Notes: generated from the letters alone by a model not told the origin. Positions 34,708-46,246 are shown, counted from the first letter of the stretch. The stretch: DNA of 64,000 bases from Enoplolaimus lenunculus (GCA_030248215.1 JASANG010003204.1:124001-188000), one strand, 5' to 3'. Program-made: numbers and translations.

Positions 34708-35144
34708 CTGTAGTGACCCGAATAAGAGGGCGGTAATAAGAGGGGGTCCTCATTTTGATTCCCAATCAATAAAAGTTCGTATCGCTAATAAGAGTTCGTA
34801 AGCGGATAGAGTCCCTAAACCGTAATTACAATCCATAAATGTCAATTATTCCTAATGGTAGTGCATAAATGACTCCAGGACCAAATATAGTTGAGTTCGA
34901 AACTTTAAAGCATACTTAAATTTTGAAAGTAACAATCCAAAGTATAACCTTGCATTATCGCTCAAGCTTGTGATGCAAGGTAAAAAACGTTTAATTCAAC
35001 AGATAGTTGCAATACCGAACATATATCAATAACGAAGGTCGAGTTTAAAATAAATAACAGTCCGTAACCGAATAACAAGGGGGGTAGCCTCTGGAGAGGC
35101 CAAATAAATATCAGTCCCCCCTCCTCCTATTCGGGTCACTACAG
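34708..35144. mobile_element. Pogo-like MITE, best-preserved copy
   Basis: 437 bp with terminal inverted repeats CTGTAGTGACCCGAATA and TATTCGGGTCACTACAG, flanked on both sides by TA. The internal sequence matches 5208-5662. TA targets fit the Tc1/mariner superfamily; the closer pogo/Tigger link is inferred from the style of the ends. Confidence 0.85.
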
Positions 35145-35211
35145 TACTTGAATTGAGCCGTTTTCTTAGTCGCCGCCTGCGCGTATAGTAACGTGAACGC
35201 CTGGTAATGGC

Positions 35212-35569
35212 AGATACAAGATTTGAGGCGACGTAAGCGAGAATTTGAAACGAAATATAAATCGACTGGAATATTAGTGAATTTTTTAATAGGATTAACG
35301 GCGTATTTAGCAAGAACACTACCCCCTGTGTTGGACAATTTATTGACACACTACAGCTAGTTATAACTGCAAAATACATGAAGACTAGAGCTATTATAGA
35401 CACTGGGAAGCTTAGGCGTAAGCTATTAAGGCTTCGAAGGCAAGCCGCTCCGGAATCAGTGGCTGATTCAGAAATCAGGCGGACGGCCGGCCGGCCGCAC
35501 CCGAGGCGGAAATGTAACAAAAAAATAACGTTTGAAACACAAAAACAAGCGACCATCAAAAAAGTTTGA
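35212..35569 (+). other. Open stretch of unknown nature
   Basis: Immediately after the pogo-like MITE there is a plus-strand frame of about 115 codons ending in TGA at 35567. It contains FIDTLQLVITAKYMKTRAII followed by a very basic stretch (KLRRKLLRLRRQ). The minus strand is also open for 177 codons over the same bases. I recognise no domain. GC content is higher here than in the flanks. It could be a host exon, a transposon fragment or chance. Confidence 0.25.
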
Positions 35570-36279
35570 TTTGGTTCAGTTCAAAACAAAACGCATTCGC
35601 TGGATTGAAATCAAATTTTAGAGCGTATTTTGTACTATTAGGTATGTATATAATGACATTTAGTATCAACTGTATATTTATGAATGGGATAATTGACTAT
35701 AATACGGTCTGGTTCGTCGAATCGAAATATATATACATATAATATATATGTATCATGGTTGGTTATTGGTACTGTTTGTGTGTTGTTCATACGGGATAAC
35801 CAGGTTCCAAGATTTCATTTCTGGGTATAACTTTTATTCAAAAGCCTTTAGGGGTGGAGTGTTACGGTAGCAAGCGAGCAAATAGGTTTTTGAGTTGTTG
35901 GTCTGGTTTGTGACTAGACTACAACCAGAGAGGTCTGCTTCGCGGTTCCGGCTGAAAATTGACGTCAGGCTCTGGTAGCAGTTTTGTTGGTGGTTGTAGC
36001 GGCAATTGCGCTAGTGACAAATTATGCATAGTTTTACACAAAATTTATCTGTTTGGAGCGCGCGTTTCGCGTTGACTTTTGGTACAATTTTGAGGAAAGA
36101 ATTGCAGAAACCCAAAAAATATTGTAACGTCTGTTAAAAATGCTTTTCTTCTTATGTTTCCTGAAGGGTTTGAACTGTTATGTTAATATACACTGCAGTT
36201 TATTGTACTGTGATGCGTTTGGCAACATATGCAGTATGCAGTTGAGTTTACAATGTTGCATGCATGTGGACAAGTAGGC

Positions 36280-36345
36280 AACGTAGCTGAGTGGTTCGTA
36301 TGTTGGACTGCGGAGCGTAAGACGACACGTTCGAGCTGCAACGCG
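36280..36345 (+). mobile_element. tRNA-derived SINE head or tRNA relic
   Basis: A box TAGCTGAGTGG (36284-36294) and B box ACGTTCGAGCTGC (36327-36339) at tRNA spacing, with CTGCGGAGCGTAAGACGAC between. The acceptor stem does not pair, so a working tRNA is unlikely. Confidence 0.55.
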
Positions 36346-36404
36346 GGATGGAAACCAGTCCTCGTTGTTCAAAAGGGTCTGATTTGCGATTTCTTATAGC
36401 AGTG

Positions 36405-36545
36405 TATGGCTTTTGTACATTTCGACTTAGGACGTAGGCGTAGGCTTAGGTTTAGGAAAAGCTTACGTAAAGCTAAGCCTAAACTTTTGCCTAAGCGTAA
36501 GCCTTAATCTTAACTGTGAGGGATGATGAAAGTGCACAGTGCCGG
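36405..36545. mobile_element. Third TTAGGC repeat family, copy near 36.4 kb
   Basis: Palindrome: CTTTTGTACATTTCGACTTA with GTAGGCTTAGGTTTAGG on the left; CCTAAACTTTTGCCTAAGCG and GAAAGTGCACAGTGCC on the right. Confidence 0.6.
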
Positions 36546-37012
36546 AGCGGGCAGGGGTGGGGGCTGCCCCAAAATTTCCGGGTGAGGCTCCCAAACTCGC
36601 GAGCGAAGCGAGCGAGAAGCCAGACGCATTTTAAAACTTAAACAATTTTTGTTTCAACCGGTTTGGGTGGAAGGCCCCTTTAGGGTTGGGAGGCCCCCAA
36701 ATGGGAGGTATGGGGCGGTGGCTGCTCTGGCCTTGAAAGTACACAAAAGCCCAGTGTGTACCTACTGTATGTCGACTGTTTCTAGCAGAAACAGCCTGGT
36801 ATTGTAGTAAGAATAGCAAGTGGATTTCAGTAATGAAATTAACCCTGGAACGCTTGTATATAAGACAAATTAATATGGTTTATATGTAGAAATAAATACA
36901 ACTGTCTGGTTGGAGGAGATAACTCGTGATTAACGTAGGCATTTTCAAGCAGGAGTGTTTGCCAGAATGTAAATTTTAAATGTATTAATATACCTAATAG
37001 TCTTAAAAACAA
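36546..37012. other. No gene recognised
   Basis: Contains a GCGAGCGAAGCGAGCGAG palindromic block at 36598-36616 and G/C-rich repeat text (GGAGGCCCCCAAATGGGAGG). No supported exon. Confidence 0.35.
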
Positions 37013-37048
37013 GGTGCAACCGGAATTACAATTTACCGGAACCGGACA
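37013..37048 (+). mobile_element. Isolated left end of a hAT MITE
   Basis: AAGGTGCAACCGGAATTACA continues to CCGGAACCGGA and stops there. The rest of the element is absent. Confidence 0.65.
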
Positions 37049-37150
37049 GCCTGTGCCTCGCATTCCTTGAGTAAAGCAATCCGTAGGAAATAGAGGCTAA
37101 GCCTTCATTTGTACCCTATCTACCCAGGTATATTAGGTTTTAAAAGTTGC

Positions 37151-37370
37151 GTACACTGCAAAAAATGGTGAGTCAAACTGACTCTCTCCGAAATAGGCTT
37201 TTTCGGACTACACGAACTGAGTCAAAATGAGACTCAGCCAGAGTCAAATTCGACTCACTGAGACACACGTTTGACTCTTGCAGAGTCGAATTTTGACTCA
37301 GTTTGTGTAGTCCGAAAAAACCTATTTCGGACTGAGTCAATTTGACTCACCATTTTTTGTGGCAGTGTAC
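37151..37370. mobile_element. 220-bp fold-back element rich in TGAGTCA
   Basis: The arms from GTACACTGCAAAAAATGGTG and CACCATTTTTTGTGGCAGTG + TAC pair almost throughout, including TCCGAAATAGGCTTTTTCGG and its complement. The 7-mer TGAGTCA or TGACTCA, the AP-1 response element, occurs at least five times. No coding capacity. Confidence 0.8.
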
Positions 37371-38487
37371 CTCTTATGAGCTAATTTGTCTGCAGGTTCG
37401 TTTAGTCTTTATAATCCAGTAAAATAGCTGAAAGAAACAACTAATAAAAGCACGGGAGTTATACACTAGGGTCTATATTAGATATACCCCCTGAAAAAGA
37501 CAGTCTACTTGCTTTAGTATATCCTCCTGCTACTGAGAGTTTAAATCTCAAAATGGGAGGTTGTATTCTCTTCGAAAATGAATATCCTGCCTATGTCGTC
37601 TACTATGGATAAAAGTTGCTAATCAAACAATCAACAGATTGAAAACTAAAAAAATATACGGCGCGGTGCCAGTGGTTTGAATGCATTCATTCAACTGTGA
37701 TATATAGGAAATTGTTTTGTATATAAATATACATATATACATATATATTATTTAGTAGTCTCAGCTGGCAAAAGATATGCCAACTCAATATTGCCTAAGT
37801 TAGGTTTTTTAAAGTAGCGTCGTGCCTGTAGCCAGATGAGGGTCTAAGGAGACAGCTGAGCCCCGTCCCCCCGTGCAAAGGTTTTGTCCTTATTTGGAAA
37901 AGTTTGAGCTTAGGTTGCCAGTGGCGGATCCAGAAATTTCTGGTGCGGGGATGCACAAGTGGAAAATGATGTTAAGTGTATTTAGGTATCGCTAACGAAA
38001 AGCGCGTCAAAGTAGACACGACACATTCATTAAAGCGGATGGTTGCATAAATTTCCGGCATTTGATATCTTGGTTGTTACTAGGACGACCAGGTTCTTTA
38101 TGTAGTTTTTGCCGGAGTTTCAAAAATTACCATAAGTGTCATTATAGCTTACGTTGGTTTTAACCTTGAAAATTTGCACTCGACATCCGGTGGGGGTGGA
38201 TGCATCACCCATTATACTCCATGGATGCGCACTTGCAGGTTGCAAGGGATGTATATTCTACACATTGAGCCTGGGTCTAAGTATGTGCTAATGAAGTAGT
38301 ATAAGCATTGGAAAGTGGAACGTTCGCCTTCTATTAAATTAACACTAGTGTGGGGGGGTGGGCTTAAAAAAGTACCGGTTCTGTGATCCGGGTACAGAAA
38401 TGTCGACCCCAAAGTGGATACATGGTCGGATCGAGGGTTGTATGTTTTAAAACGAGGGGATATGATTTTGAAGATAATTAAGGAATG
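37371..38487. other. No gene recognised
   Basis: Contains an ATATATACATATATAT stretch near 37720, the GCGGATCCAGAAATTTCTGG block at 37923 (shared with 22987 and 56862) and GGTGGGGGTGG-type text. No exon is supported. Confidence 0.4.
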
Positions 38488-38826
38488 TTAAGATAAGATA
38501 AGATAAAGTAGAAAGAGGATATGACGCCACTGTGGGCGTTCGCGTAGACAAATTAAAAACATTATCCATTGCGACTCTGTGTGACACTTTACATTAACCT
38601 TTAGACGTTCTGTTTCAACGATAAACTTATAAATTTTCCTTATATCAAGAGATCTAATTTCTCTAACAGCTAATGTCTTCCTACCAAGAAATTGCTCGCG
38701 TTTGTCTTCCCACCGCTTGCATACGCATAAAAAGTGCTCAGCGGTCTCACTTACATTGCATTCTGAACAATTTTTATCTTGAGCTACTTTCATTCTATTG
38801 AAATACTGTGTTAATAGGTAGGAATC
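38488..38826 (-). mobile_element. LINE 3' end (C-terminal reverse-transcriptase ORF and tail)
   Basis: The minus strand reads DSYLLTQYFNRMKVAQDKNC and then a CxxC-x7-H-x3-C zinc-finger-like block (CSEC...ETAEHFLC), followed by RWEDKREQFLG. This is the usual C-terminal end of Jockey/R1-type non-LTR ORFs. It runs into a tail of (TTATC)n-like units at 38488-38510. The reverse transcriptase itself is missing, as in a 5'-truncated insertion. Confidence 0.75.
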
Positions 38827-39175
38827 GGTTTAGTTATTAATCTTTACTATTAAAGCTCGAATGACCGACATACGTATTTTGGGCAGCGTTCCAGCTATAC
38901 GCGCGTGGTATGCAAACTAGTTGTTTTTAAACATTGAAAAAATTGTGCTAGATAACGTCGTAGACACCCCTCTTAGCCGTAGTTTGACCAACATTTTACA
39001 GGGTATGGTGTGAAAACGAATTTTTCGATTCCGGTTTAGAATTGCGATTCAAAACAAGTTCCGTTTCCGGTATGAATTTACTCTTCCGATTTTGTTTTAT
39101 AGTCTAAGTTCGCGTTGCATTACGTTACAGCGAGCCAAAATTTCGCTATGAGAACAAACTTTTCACAGCGAACAC

Positions 39176-39564
39176 AGCCGTGGTTTGACCGGATATTAAT
39201 TTACCGGATACTGGAACCGAAGCCGGATATTTAATTTTTTTCGCGGGAACCGGAACCGGAAGTTATGGGGTCGCACAAAAGTACGTGTATGTATATTTCT
39301 AATATTGACACTGAATTAAAATACCTTGTTAGCTTGAATTTTTCAGTGTATTTTAGTTAGTAGAACACAACAGCTTTACGTACTTGCAATGAAAGGTAAT
39401 AGCAGCAACATCTTAAATTTGTCCTCTTGTCGAACGCGGGTTTTAGGCTATTTGGGACCGCAATCTTAAATATCCGATTTCCGGTTGGTTTATGCCGGAA
39501 CCGGATACAGATAGCGATTTTTGCCGGCTATTAAACCCGAACCCTGACATCCGGTCGCACCCTG
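39176..39564. mobile_element. hAT-related MITE of the GCGACCGGAT subfamily
   Basis: Left part TTTGACCGGATATTAATTTA, right end ATCCGGTCGCACCCTG. The internal block GGGTCGCACAAAAGTA, CACTGAATTAAAA and TGTTAGC is shared with 61572-61760. No clear target duplication is seen. Confidence 0.6.
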
Positions 39565-39984
39565 GAGACAGTGCTCCTACAAAATCTGTTGATCTTTTGG
39601 CAAACTTTATTTCGAAGGTTACAATTACGTGTGCGTTCACACGATATTACAATTTTATCAAGCATCTCTGTATGACGTGTAAATTTGGTTTCGATGAATG
39701 AAATGTCGGTTTTTGGCAAGGTGACCTGAACGGCACGTATGATGATATCCGGTTTCAAACTTGGCGGTTTGCTTTGTATAATCTCGAACCCAGTTGATGA
39801 TCGGGAAATTTGTGACAGGCGCGTGCGAGATATATAGCATCTGAATAAACAACACTTTCGATCAAAGCGAGACTCGAACTGTACGCAATTTTAGTTAAAA
39901 TAAATCTTTATGCAACAATGTTGGTTATGATTCGTCGTTGATGACGTGGTCTGAATGAGCCTGGTTTTTGATTCGCTGAATCTA

Positions 39985-40590
39985 TGAGAATTCGTCGATC
40001 GAACACTTGTCGCCCAACAGTGTCCTAAAGCTTTTGAATAAGTCTAAGCATGGTCAATACCAGGGTGCAACCGGAATTCCGGCTCCGGTTCCGGCATTTT
40101 TTCACCTTCCGGTTCCGGTTCCGGTAAATTTTTACCGGATTTAAAAATTCTGGTGTTATAATTTGGCCGTTTTCGTAACTTTGCTAATTTTTAAGAATCT
40201 CTTTTGAAAGCCACTTGTACACCGAATATAAGCCATTGATGGTGGATTTCACTTCAGTCGACGATGAAAATCTAGAATACAACAAATAAAATAAATACCT
40301 ATGTTCGACTAAGGTTATTTCACAAATAATAGAGCAAAAAATAAGATTAAAATGAAATTTTTGGTGAAATGCATTTTTCACTTTCCGGTTCCGGTTCGGG
40401 TAAAATTTTCAAATTCCGGTTCCGGTAAATTGTAATTCCGGTTGCACCCTGGTCAATACTAAGCGGGAATGCTAATCCTAAGCATAAATGATGGATGACG
40501 AATTGTCGAGTTGATAAAATTTCGGATTATAAGTGGTCGGACGACGAGTTGTTGGACGTCGAATTGTTGTGATAGCGGATTCGCCACTGT
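39985..40590. repeat. GTCGACGAATT-ended repeat, split by a hAT MITE
   Basis: Left part 39985-40060 and right part 40452-40590 join across the MITE at 40061-40451. The arms contain CGTCGATCGAACACTTGTCG and GACGAATTGTCGAGTTGAT. The same order of blocks occurs at 48690-48900 without the insertion. Confidence 0.7.
40061..40451. mobile_element. hAT MITE, copy 5, with intact 65-codon frame
   Basis: 391 bp, exact 8-bp target duplication GTCAATAC (40053-40060 and 40452-40459). Minus-strand open frame of 65 codons at 40184-40381, almost identical to that of copy 2. It is inserted in the GTCGACGAATT repeat. Confidence 0.93.
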
Positions 40591-40779
40591 CGGTGGCAGT
40601 AGGTAAACAACAAAACAGGTTAATAGCGGTTAGTTTTAAAAGACAATGGTATACTCTGGTTTAATTTAGTGAAACTAGCCGGTAAGCAAACTGTAAATGT
40701 ATATTATGTGTATGCCAAAATCAGTATGGATATCTCATTAAGAAACCAGCAGACGGCTGGAGTGGAAATTTATGAATGG

Positions 40780-40985
40780 GGCCCATGTAAAGATCAGGGA
40801 CGGAACGTTTTTCTGTGGGACTAGAATAGAGTAAGCGCAAAGGTTTAGACCAATTTTTTGCGTAGGCTTAGGCTTAGCTTAGGAATAAACTCATTGTTAC
40901 GCTTAGGCTTAGGCTTAAGCGTAGGCTTAGGCTTAGGAATACGCATGCTTATAATACTGTTCCGCCCCTGTTCTTTACATTGGCC
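40780..40985. mobile_element. Family C MITE with TTAGGC core
   Basis: Ends GGCCCATGTAAAGATCAGGG and CCCTGTTCTTTACATTGGCC. Flanks ATGAATGG and ATGACTGG form an 8-bp duplication with one mismatch. The core has several TTAGGC units. Confidence 0.88.
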
Positions 40986-41107
40986 ATGACTGGGAACAAT
41001 GGACACTGGCGTATGAAAGAAGGATCTATCATACCGAAATTTTTAGAGACGACCAAAATGTATATTTACAGGCTCTTAGAATAACCCAGCTGGGTGTTAG
41101 AAGTTAC

Positions 41108-41318
41108 GGCCAATGTAAAGAACAGGGGCGGAAAGCAAAACTATTATAAGTTTATTCCTAAGCGTAAGTCTAAGTCTAAACCGAAGCATAAGCGTAAGAA
41201 TGATCATATTCCTAAGCCTAAGCCTAAGCCAAACAAAAACAATAAGTCTAAAGCTTAAGCTTACTCTATTGCAGTCCGACAGAAAAAAATCATTCCGCTC
41301 CTGATCTTGGCATGGGTC
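41108..41318. mobile_element. Family C MITE with TTAGGC core
   Basis: Starts GGCCAATGTAAAGAACAGGG and ends TCTTGGCATGGGTC. Flanks GAAGTTAC and GATGTTAC (7 of 8 match). It lies only 122 bp from the previous family C copy, in inverted orientation, and the two could fold on each other. Confidence 0.85.
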
Positions 41319-41589
41319 GATGTTACCAAAATTATCGCTCGCTACGCTGTCGTTTGCGATTGACGTCAAATTATACACATCCGAAACGAAATCGTGGATA
41401 TGCGTCTGATAGTCGGCGAACCTACTAATGAATGAGTTCAGTCTAAAGTAGTTCCTGTGGGTGAGGTATCGATATGAAACATTTTACCGTAGGCGTAACT
41501 ACTGGGTTTGGCTATAAACGGACTGTATTGTAGTAATGACTCTAGGGACAGGAGAACGCGATTGTTTTTTGTGGGGGAGGGTTTGTGAA

Positions 41590-41850
41590 AACACAGGGCA
41601 TCGGGTAACTCACAAAACGGCGGCGTTTGTCAAAACGCAGGGCCGCAGGTAACTCACAAAACGGCGGGGTTTGTCAAAACAGGGCCGCAGGTAACTCACA
41701 AAACGGCGGCGTTTGTCCAAACAGAGGGCCGCAGGTAACTCACAAAACGGCGGGGTTTGTCAAAACACAGGGCCGCAGGTAACTCACAAAACGGCGGCAT
41801 TTGTCAAAACAGGGCCGCAGGTAACTCACAAAACGGCGGGGTTGTGAAAC
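41590..41850 (+). repeat. ~45-bp minisatellite, 6 units
   Basis: Units of CGCAGGTAACTCACAAAACG + GCGGCGTTTGTCAAAACAGG + GC with small length variants. Confidence 0.9.
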
Positions 41851-41999
41851 GTTTTCGTTTTGGATCGGTCTGGTACGGAATCCGATATTTGGTGGGTAAC
41901 CAAGAGTCAAAAACCAGGGACAGTGTAGGGTAAGAAGTATGCGGTTGAATCGAACGACAGGCCGTCGGATTTGTATCCTGTAAAACGGTTTAGATTCTA

Positions 42000-42785
42000 A
42001 CACGAAACTTTAGGTTAAGTGGATTTTTAGGGGTCGCAGCGACACCAGTATTTTTTCTAGGGGTGTACTGGTGACGTGTACCCCTGACATCGATGAGTCC
42101 CCCCTATGGGCGGGCACCAATCTTGAAGCGGGGGGGGATTGGAGGTCACTGACGCCCTCACTTTTTAAGTATAACAGTTGGTTGGTGTTTTTGACCCCGT
42201 CCCAGTTTTGAAAGACAAACCAAAAGTGACCGGTTTATTAGATTCCAAAACGTACTCTGACAGGGTCAATGTCCGATATCACACCGTGTGCATCACAGGT
42301 CATGTAGCCACTTGACACCTGTTTGTAGGGCTGTGTATAAGCATAATATGGAAAATCAAATGTGTTACCTGATCAATTTCGGGCAAAATTGAGTCAAAAT
42401 GAACCAAAATACAGAAACATTGTTTTTTTGTTATATTTTAATTTTAATTATTTTAATTATGGTTTAATATGTGACGTTTCAAAGCTTTGTACTGTTCGCT
42501 TGCACAAATTGTAGCGGGATCAGCCAACGCTGCTTCGAAAATGGGAACATGTCTAAATTACTGAATTGACACCCCCTACCCCCATTTTTGACATCTGATT
42601 GCCGCCCACGCGCCTCGCTCGTGTGCGTAAACATTTCTGTGGGGTGCGGTTTTGTGGGGTGTAAATATGAAACGGTTAAGATAAACACGTTATTGATGAA
42701 ATCGATCAAAAGGATTTAGAACCGGTAAATATAATATTTTGCGTCGGTTTGTTAGATAATCTGTAAAAACCAAAAGAAAGCATGG
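42000..42785. other. No gene recognised
   Basis: Contains C- and G-rich text near 42055-42160 and AT-rich text near 42430. No exon or repeat with clear ends. Confidence 0.35.
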
Positions 42786-42946
42786 TGCTTATATATGACA
42801 TATATATTTATATATATATAATATATAATATATAATATATATAATATATATTTATATATATTATATATTATATATATGTATATATAATATATATAATATA
42901 TATTTATATATATTATATATATTATATATTATATATATGTATATAT
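42786..42946. repeat. AT-only palindromic array
   Basis: About 160 bases almost wholly of TATA and ATAT steps, with TATATTTATATATATTATAT-type units duplicated at about 70-bp spacing. It is strongly self-complementary. Confidence 0.85.
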
Positions 42947-43367
42947 ACCGACGGTATTCGATAAAATATGACTGGGAAGGTAAATGCCTGCCGCTAGGGA
43001 CTAATATCTGGTGTCTTTTCGTTCACATATCATACTCTACTGAACCCATGGGAGTGTATACAAGCCCGATAGATAAAGGGATATATCCGTAGTGAAATTT
43101 GTGGACAGACTGGAAAAAAGCATTGTTAATTAAATTTTTAGTGTAACCATCAGCATTGTAAAATTAAAAAAATGGGGGAACTTGAGGTTATTCGGTTTGA
43201 AACCAAAATCTTGGCAGGGGATACACCCCTGCCAGCGAACCCTGGTTGCTGGGCCTAAAGCTTCAAAGATGTCAACGTTTGGGTAGTTTTCTTGGACGGA
43301 TAATGTAAACATTATGTTTATATGTTGGTATATGTATGGGGTATTTGTATGTATATATATGCACAAA

Positions 43368-43530
43368 GGCCGTCCGGACAAAGGCCGTCCGGACAAAAGG
43401 CCGTCTGGACAAAAGGCCGTCCCGACAAAAGGCCGTCTGGACAAAAGGCCGTCCCGACAAAAGGCCGTCCGGACAAAAGGCCGTCCCGACAAAAGGCCGT
43501 CCGGACAAAAGGCCATCCGGTCAAAGGCCT
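43368..43530 (+). repeat. 16-bp minisatellite, about 10 units
   Basis: Units of GGCCGTCCGGACAAAA with CCGG/CTGG/CCCG variants. Because 16 is not a multiple of three, the unit reads through all frames; the 161-codon minus-strand frame over it is a by-product. Confidence 0.9.
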
Positions 43531-44644
43531 TCGGACAAAAGGACCGATGTTTTCTAAAATTCTGCGTACACTGTTGGTTATAAATATATATCGTGGGTGT
43601 TTCTATTATTTTCAATGTGTTAACGTTTCGCTTTTAGAATTGTAGGCTGAGTGAGAAAAAAAATTGAAAATTGGTTGATGAAAAAGTCAAGTTGCTTAGT
43701 AACTTATTGATAAGTGAAACTTAAGCACCAAAAACAGCAGCGCACCGAACTGTCGCTAAAAGTGTTTTGAAGTTTTCAAATACATATTAAGTTTGAGTTC
43801 AAACACAGTTTATACAACGGTACACTGTGTTCCGCGTGAATACAAGAGTATGCAACTGGGTACATTCTGTGTTGGAAACTATTAATAATCTATTGTACGC
43901 ATTGGTCTATGTATTTAGTGACCATAGGCAGGTTGAGGCACAATGAGAGTGTCGGCAGAATCAATTTTGGTGAGTTTAAGCTGCGTGAAACCAGTACGCG
44001 TTGAATAATACGCAAATCCGTTTGAAAATCATGAAATGTTGTTTCAAGATACTACATCTTAAGTAAATTGAAAATTTGAAACAAAACATGATCGAAATCT
44101 TACATCTATATCCAAGCGGTTAATATCCGGTTCCGGTAACAAATTCAATATCCGGTTCCAGGGTTCCAGTAAATTAATGTCCGGTCGCACCCGTGCCGTT
44201 GCCCGTATAAACAAGAGGGTTCACCATTCCTAAAATTGTGGCCCCTCACTGGAAACATTTTGGCACGCCCAACCAACAGGTCTCCCCTAAAATTTTTAGG
44301 TCCCAGGGTCAATAGGCTGATGTATGTTTGGCTTCAGGTGTTTGGCTGTTTAATTTTGATTGAACCAGATTTTGACCCGAACAATAATTGGATTAAAAAA
44401 AACTGTTTTAAATCATTTTAATTCATTTGGCATCGTAGTAGTAGAACACTACTTTTGATTCGCCTAAACTCTGGCACAATTACAACATTATGTGACTGTT
44501 ATTTTTTGGAATTTTTTTCAACAAAAATATGCCAATATTTGAAAAAACGTCGAATTTTTGAAAATGGTAAAGCTGGTCATACAATATATTTTTAATACTG
44601 AAACCGCTCGCAGACTCAAGCCGATGTGATGGTTGAAACCGGTG
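43531..44644. other. No gene recognised; includes a short ACCGG relic
   Basis: At 44105-44195 there is a compact relic of the GCGACCGGA hAT subfamily (ATATCCGGTTCCGG, ending GTCCGGTCGCACCC). The rest is AT-rich with no exon seen. Confidence 0.45.
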
Positions 44645-44702
44645 TATATTTATTTATTTATTTATTTAGTTATTTATTCATTTATTTATTTATTTATTTA
44701 AT
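44645..44702 (+). repeat. (TTTA)n microsatellite
   Basis: About fourteen TTTA units with a few variants. Confidence 0.9.
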
Positions 44703-46066
44703 ATTGGATTGGTATATATGTTTTTGTTATGTGTTCGGCGATGCGTATAGTGATAATCAGTAGTATGTCATGGATAAACTTGGAACTAAAACGTTTATTC
44801 GAACAGTTACCGGAATTGTACATGATGTTGGAACTCAAGCAGAACTTAATTTTGAAGGAAATTCCCGGCTGGAACAGTAATTCTGGTGGAACGCTAATTA
44901 TATATATACATGCTTATATATATTATATATATTTGTTTATATATATATTTATTGATGTCAAATTCATTAAAATCATCTAAATTTTTGAATTCTGAAGACA
45001 TGCTTAGTATATGCTTAATACACAAAGTTATGAGCACACAAACTTATCACAAGTATATACACAGGTTTTATAAATCAGAGGTAATTGGCTCAACAACGAC
45101 CAGGCGAATGAAACTAACAGAAAATACTTAGCTATTGAAAAGTGACGTCATGCAGTCAAATTTGCCGGAACCGGAATTCAGGTTACCATTTCAGTAATGA
45201 AGTGGATTTTTCATGGTTTATTTATGTATGCAATATGGGTCCATTTAAGTTCAATGGTTTAAGAGGCCAGTACTCGGTTGATGGTGTGTCGTCTGTCGGT
45301 CAAAGCGTCGAAACGGTTCGAGTTGTCGGTCGAACTCGGGGTTTAAACGGTTCCAATATGTTATATTGGGGTTAAGCATTTTGAAATTGTCAACCCATGG
45401 TTATTTGTATTGGAAATGGTAAGCAAAGACGTGGACAGACAAACGCCAAGCGGGGCTATGCTGCTTGTTGAGATAAACGTCAATTTGCTGGAATAATACA
45501 ATTTTGAATAATACAATTTTATTACTAGTTTTTACAGTTCGAATCGCAATATTCTAATTTAAAGACTAACGTTTAAAAGTTATACGGCTGGCATTGTGTT
45601 GGTATAGGAAATTTGCAATATGTAAGGATCGGATACGCATTCGGCGAATTAGTAATGGATTCGGATTTGGTCAAATCGTGGATTCGGTGCCACACTGGAC
45701 TCGGGCAAAATCGATATATACTTAAATTTTAAATGACGTGGTCCTTCGCAAATTAAAATCCTAGCTGCGCCTATGAATCAATGCGGATCATATCTTGAGT
45801 CCAAGCCATCCGGCCTGTAGTCTCGGACGGACCTTTGGCCGAAGATCTAAATCATTCGGAGCCGTCATTAGGATGCTAGGGAGCGGTTTCCAGCTCTATT
45901 AAGCTGCTTGGTCTTGCGCTGATATAGTCGTTTCTTACAGTGTATATTTTTAAGTACCCTCCGATGTTTAAAGGAATTTAGGTCGCGTAACATCGAGGTT
46001 TATAGGTTTTTGAATTGGCAAGGTGGAACCGGAAACAGCAATCAATAACTTCGGTAAAGATTGTGG
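44703..46066. other. No gene recognised; relic of the GGTGGCA repeat
   Basis: Near 45600-45700 the block ATTCGGCGAATTAGTAATGG and GATTCGGTGCCAC matches the right part of 9215-9645. ATATATA runs lie at 44898-44955. No supported exon. Confidence 0.4.
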
Positions 46067-46246
46067 GGCCAATGTAAAGAACAGGGGCGGAACAGTATTA
46101 TAAGCATATTCCTAAGCCTAAGCCTAAGTCTAAGAATGAACATATTCCTAAGCCTAAGCCTAAGCCAAGCAAAAACAGTCTAAAGCTTAGCTTACTCTAT
46201 TGAAGTGCCACAGAAAAACGTTCCGCCCCTGATCTTGACAGGGGCC
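46067..46246. mobile_element. Family C MITE with TTAGGC core
   Basis: 180 bp, ends GGCCAATGTAAAGAACAGGG and CCCCTGATCTTGACAGGGGC + C. Exact 8-bp target duplication GATTGTGG (46059-46066 and 46247-46254). Confidence 0.92.

Noticed and set aside
35026-35559. 177-codon minus-strand frame as a gene
   Set aside because: It runs through the end of a pogo-like MITE and has no recognisable domain; kept only as part of an unexplained open interval.
36280-36345. Functional tRNA gene
   Set aside because: A and B boxes are present but the acceptor and T stems do not pair properly; it reads as a SINE head or relic.
43368-43530. CRISPR-like array
   Set aside because: Direct 16-bp units abut without spacers, and the setting is an animal genome.
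43130-43615. 161-codon minus-strand frame
   Set aside because: It is produced by the 16-bp GGCCGTCCGGACAAAA minisatellite.
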